This document shows, piece after piece, positions 61,959 through 64,000 of a stretch of DNA of 64,000 nucleotides (positions are counted from its first letter, which is position 1; every line of letters begins with the position of its first letter). The DNA comes from Candidatus Gastranaerophilales bacterium (GTDB lineage: Bacteria > Cyanobacteriota > Vampirovibrionia > Gastranaerophilales > Gastranaerophilaceae). The notes below the pieces were generated by a model. That model did not search any database. It was given only the letters and a program-made list of their open reading frames with translations, and had not been told where the DNA came from. The stretch spans positions 248,001 to 312,000 of the forward strand of contig CALVEM010000001.1 of the NCBI GenBank assembly GCA_944326605.1, written 5' to 3'. A program made the translations under genes and the position numbers.

Positions 61959-62507
61959 TTAAATATTTTTATCAAAAATCTTATTTTCTAAGCCATGTAA
62001 ATCTTTAAGGTTTGTTTTATGTCGTTTCATGTCCATTCTTGCTCGTATATCTGATATTTTATCAAAAATATTATACATATCAGAAGCAGCCTTTTGTCTA
62101 TTAACAATATCTTGTAACCCTTTTAATTCAGGTTTTAATGAAATTATTTCATTTTTGGATAATGTGTTAAAGTTAAGTTTAGGATTTCGTACTGAAGCAA
62201 GATTGCGTACTGCCCTTAAAATGCCTCTATTTCTTTCTGTGTGGCTGGCAGAATAAATATTTTCTGTTGATTTTACAATTCCGTTAACCAATGTTTCAAT
62301 AAATGAAGTATAGCCTTGAGTTTTTTCTGTGATTTCTATTACATCATTTTTCCCGTCATTTATCAATGAATTTATTGCTCTGGTTAGAACTGCTGTATCT
62401 TCAACATAAAAATTCCCGGCGTAGGCATCTTTTATTACATTTTTTAAGGTTTTTGTCGGTTTGAATTTTGAACCGAATGAAATATTATTTTGTGTTTGTT
62501 GTATCAT
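61959..62507 (-). CDS. hypothetical protein
   Basis: 182 residues, begins MIQQTQNNISFGSKFKPTK and continues as a helical, charged protein (AVLTRAINSLINDGKND, RAVRNLASVRNP). No signal peptide, membrane helix or recognised domain. Same N-terminal style as other short proteins in the window. AAGGAG site before ATG 62507. Function unknown. Confidence 0.65.
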   Translation of the reverse strand: MIQQTQNNISFGSKFKPTKTLKNVIKDAYAGNFYVEDTAVLTRAINSLINDGKNDVIEITEKTQGYTSFIETLVNGIVKSTENIYSASHTERNRGILRAVRNLASVRNPKLNFNTLSKNEIISLKPELKGLQDIVNRQKAASDMYNIFDKISDIRARMDMKRHKTNLKDLHGLENKIFDKNI

Positions 62508-62727
62508 ATTAAGTCTCCTTATACTGTGTGATGTTTCCGTTATTGATAAAAATTATCAAAATAAATTTTGCTATATTTTTAATAAAATTTAACATATATA
62601 TTAGATGCTGAAAGGCTTTTATATAAAAAAGAGTATTAGCAGCTGCTGAAAAATTTTCTATAAAATTTCAGTGTAAAACTAACAATTTATAAATTAACAA
62701 CAAAAGACAACTCTATTTACGATATTT

Positions 62728-62940
62728 TTATTTGTTTAAATCCAAAAATTCGAGTTTATAATTTAATATTTCAGCTATAAATTCAGCCTCTTTTAAAGAA
62801 AGGGTTTCTCTGTTTAATTTTCCTAGAAGGCTGTTATATGAATATTCTTGAGCAGAAGTTTCACTTAATTTTTTCGCTAACTTTTTAAGGGTCATGCCGC
62901 GTGAAACCGCAAGCATCTTTATTTTTTGCTTGATATTCAT
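62728..62940 (-). CDS. small XRE-like helix-turn-helix protein
   Basis: 70 residues, paralogue of the 3894-4121 protein: RGMTLKKLAKKLS, then YSYNSLLGKLNRETLSLKEAEFIAEILNY. Divergent from pilin H with 131 bases between starts. A TATAAT box lies nine bases before ATG 62940 and no Shine-Dalgarno is visible. Possible regulator of the neighbouring pilin; inferred only from position. Confidence 0.65.
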   Translation of the reverse strand: MNIKQKIKMLAVSRGMTLKKLAKKLSETSAQEYSYNSLLGKLNRETLSLKEAEFIAEILNYKLEFLDLNK

Positions 62941-63071
62941 AATAATATGATTATATCTTATATTGACTTTTCAAATAAAATAATTCATGATAATAGCTGT
63001 ATGCGACTATTAATATTCGTATATGAATATTAATTACAGATATTTATTACAGAATAGAGGAAACAATTATT

Positions 63072-63809
63072 ATGCAGTCAAAACATTCTTTTTCTGTGGC
63101 TAGAAAAATTTTTAACTCTTTTGCTAAACTTGGTAAACCTGCATTCACTCTGGCGGAAGTTCTTATTACTCTTGGTATTATAGGAGTTGTTGCAGCCATG
63201 ACATTGCCTGTAGTTGTTAATAAATATCAGGAACAAGTAACGGTTTCTAAAGTTAAAAAGTTTTATTCACTGATTAATCAGGCTCTTTTAATGGCTATCG
63301 ACGAAAACGGCACTGTAGATGAATGGGGTTTTATTGAAAATGATGCAAACGCTGAAGATGGCGAATACCCTCAAAGAAGTAATAAGCTTTTTAGCTACTT
63401 TAAACCTTATCTAAAAATCATTAAAGATTGCGGCAACGAAAGCGGCTGTATAGGTAGCGGAACATATCTCCGTTTTAACGGCGTAAGTCAGGTGAACTAT
63501 GATTCGGATAAAAGATATTATAAAGTTATACTTGCTGACGGAAGCTATATGTGGATGAGAAGAGATCTCGATAGCCCAAATTCAATTTGCAAAGGTGCTG
63601 ATGGTGGTTTAAATACTTGTGGTAATATATGGCTTGATGTAAATGGCAAAAAACCGCCTAATACGATTGGTAAAGATACTTTTTATTTTGTAATTCTAAA
63701 AAATACGATTATGCCTGCTGCCAATGACGACTGCAAAAACGGAGGTGGGGGCTGGGGGTGTGCCTCATATATTCTCCAACACGGAAATATGAAATATTTA
63801 TATAAATAA
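63072..63809 (+). CDS. prepilin-like protein H, no homopolymer gate
   Basis: 245 residues. A 24-residue basic leader (MQSKHSFSVARKIFNSF then AKLGKPA) precedes FTLAEVLITLGIIGVVAAMTLP. The mature part has NKYQEQVTVSKVKKFYSLI, cysteine pairs (CGNESGC), the motif DVNGKKPPNTIGKDTFYF, and ends GGGGWGCASYILQHGNMKYLYK, lacking DDYPW. Neither G tract nor repeat insertion in the leader, so it is an ordinary expressed member. It lies divergent from the mini HTH gene. Confidence 0.9.
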   Translation: MQSKHSFSVARKIFNSFAKLGKPAFTLAEVLITLGIIGVVAAMTLPVVVNKYQEQVTVSKVKKFYSLINQALLMAIDENGTVDEWGFIENDANAEDGEYPQRSNKLFSYFKPYLKIIKDCGNESGCIGSGTYLRFNGVSQVNYDSDKRYYKVILADGSYMWMRRDLDSPNSICKGADGGLNTCGNIWLDVNGKKPPNTIGKDTFYFVILKNTIMPAANDDCKNGGGGWGCASYILQHGNMKYLYK

Positions 63810-63976
63810 GTGATTATTTTATAATTAATAAAATTGCAAAATCAAGAAATAAATTTGAGTATACTTTGAATTTGAATGAAAATGATTTGAACGAGTTATT
63901 TAAAAAAGCTTTTCCCTTTATGAAAGATAATGTAAACAAGCAAAGCATTATAAAAAATTTGTTGGCAGATAATTAA
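63806..63976 (+). pseudogene. open frame without a start, possible gene remnant
   Basis: After the pilin H stop a frame runs to TAA 63974-63976, reading about 55 codons and ending KDNVNKQSIIKNLLADN. No ATG, GTG or TTG occurs until the middle (TTG codons near 63866). Likely the tail of a decayed gene or chance. Confidence 0.25.
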
Positions 63977-64000
63977 TTTATTTTTCGCATTGTGCTTCTT

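Overview
This looks like a chromosome segment of an uncultured, anaerobic, non-photosynthetic relative of Cyanobacteria, most likely the Gastranaerophilales / Melainabacteria (Vampirovibrionia) lineage. That is an inference from gene content. The DNA is AT-rich with standard code. There is a Ycf23/DUF561 protein (17003-17761), a family known from cyanobacteria and plastids. Diderm envelope genes are present (lpxK, mlaD, mlaE, a two-partner-secretion porin, an OmpH/Skp-like chaperone). A three-subunit HydABC-type [FeFe] hydrogenase and a rubredoxin indicate anaerobic fermentation. No photosynthesis gene was seen.

Layout. 1-4 kb: a CheD-like hypothetical, a GNAT-like protein and two zinc MDR dehydrogenases. 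3.7-5.2 kb: a pilin relic, a mini HTH protein and pilin A. 5.3-6.1 kb: rpmA, rplU. 6.2-12.2 kb: murF-mraY-murD-ftsW-murG. 12.2-17 kb: pilin B, folC, a membrane glycosyltransferase, pilin G. 17-20.4 kb: ycf23, a trypsin-like protease, ilvE, mlaE. 20.4-23.3 kb: pilins C and D with a 31-aa membrane peptide between them. 23.3-28.2 kb: bioA-bioD, TpsB, OmpH-like. 28.4-32.6 kb: hydC-hydB-hydA. 32.7-38.5 kb: nth, pilin E, lpxK, mlaD, a lytic transglycosylase. 38.5-44.3 kb: repeat mosaic, queA, yidC, tRNA-Pro, an HExxH protein, rubredoxin, a thioesterase, rluB-like, coaE. 44.3-53.7 kb: CHAP-like, TPR, ABC exporter, ugd, tRNA-Leu, small hypotheticals, rplS-rbgA-rnhB. 53.7-64 kb: broken pilin F, TPR, mnmG, hypotheticals, tRNA-Gln, a sugar transporter, a second mini HTH and pilin H.

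The most unusual content is a dispersed family of eight prepilin-like genes (A-H), each sitting alone between housekeeping genes. Six have a 9-10 base G or C tract 26-33 bases after the start codon. In A (G10) the tract is in frame with the pilin. In B, C, D, E (G10) and F (C9) it is out of frame by one base. In all five, changing the tract to 8 or 11 bases would open one continuous frame of about 260-520 bases through a variable leader and into the FTLAEVL pilin signal. Those leaders are mosaics of palindromic intergenic repeats kept free of stops. I read this as a candidate phase-variable pilin system whose leaders were built by in-frame repeat insertion. Consensus errors at the homopolymers or transcriptional slippage are the main alternatives.

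The same repeats recur between genes and once inside queA, in frame. Several genes have a TATAAT box 6 or 9 bases before the start codon and no Shine-Dalgarno sequence, suggesting leaderless mRNAs.
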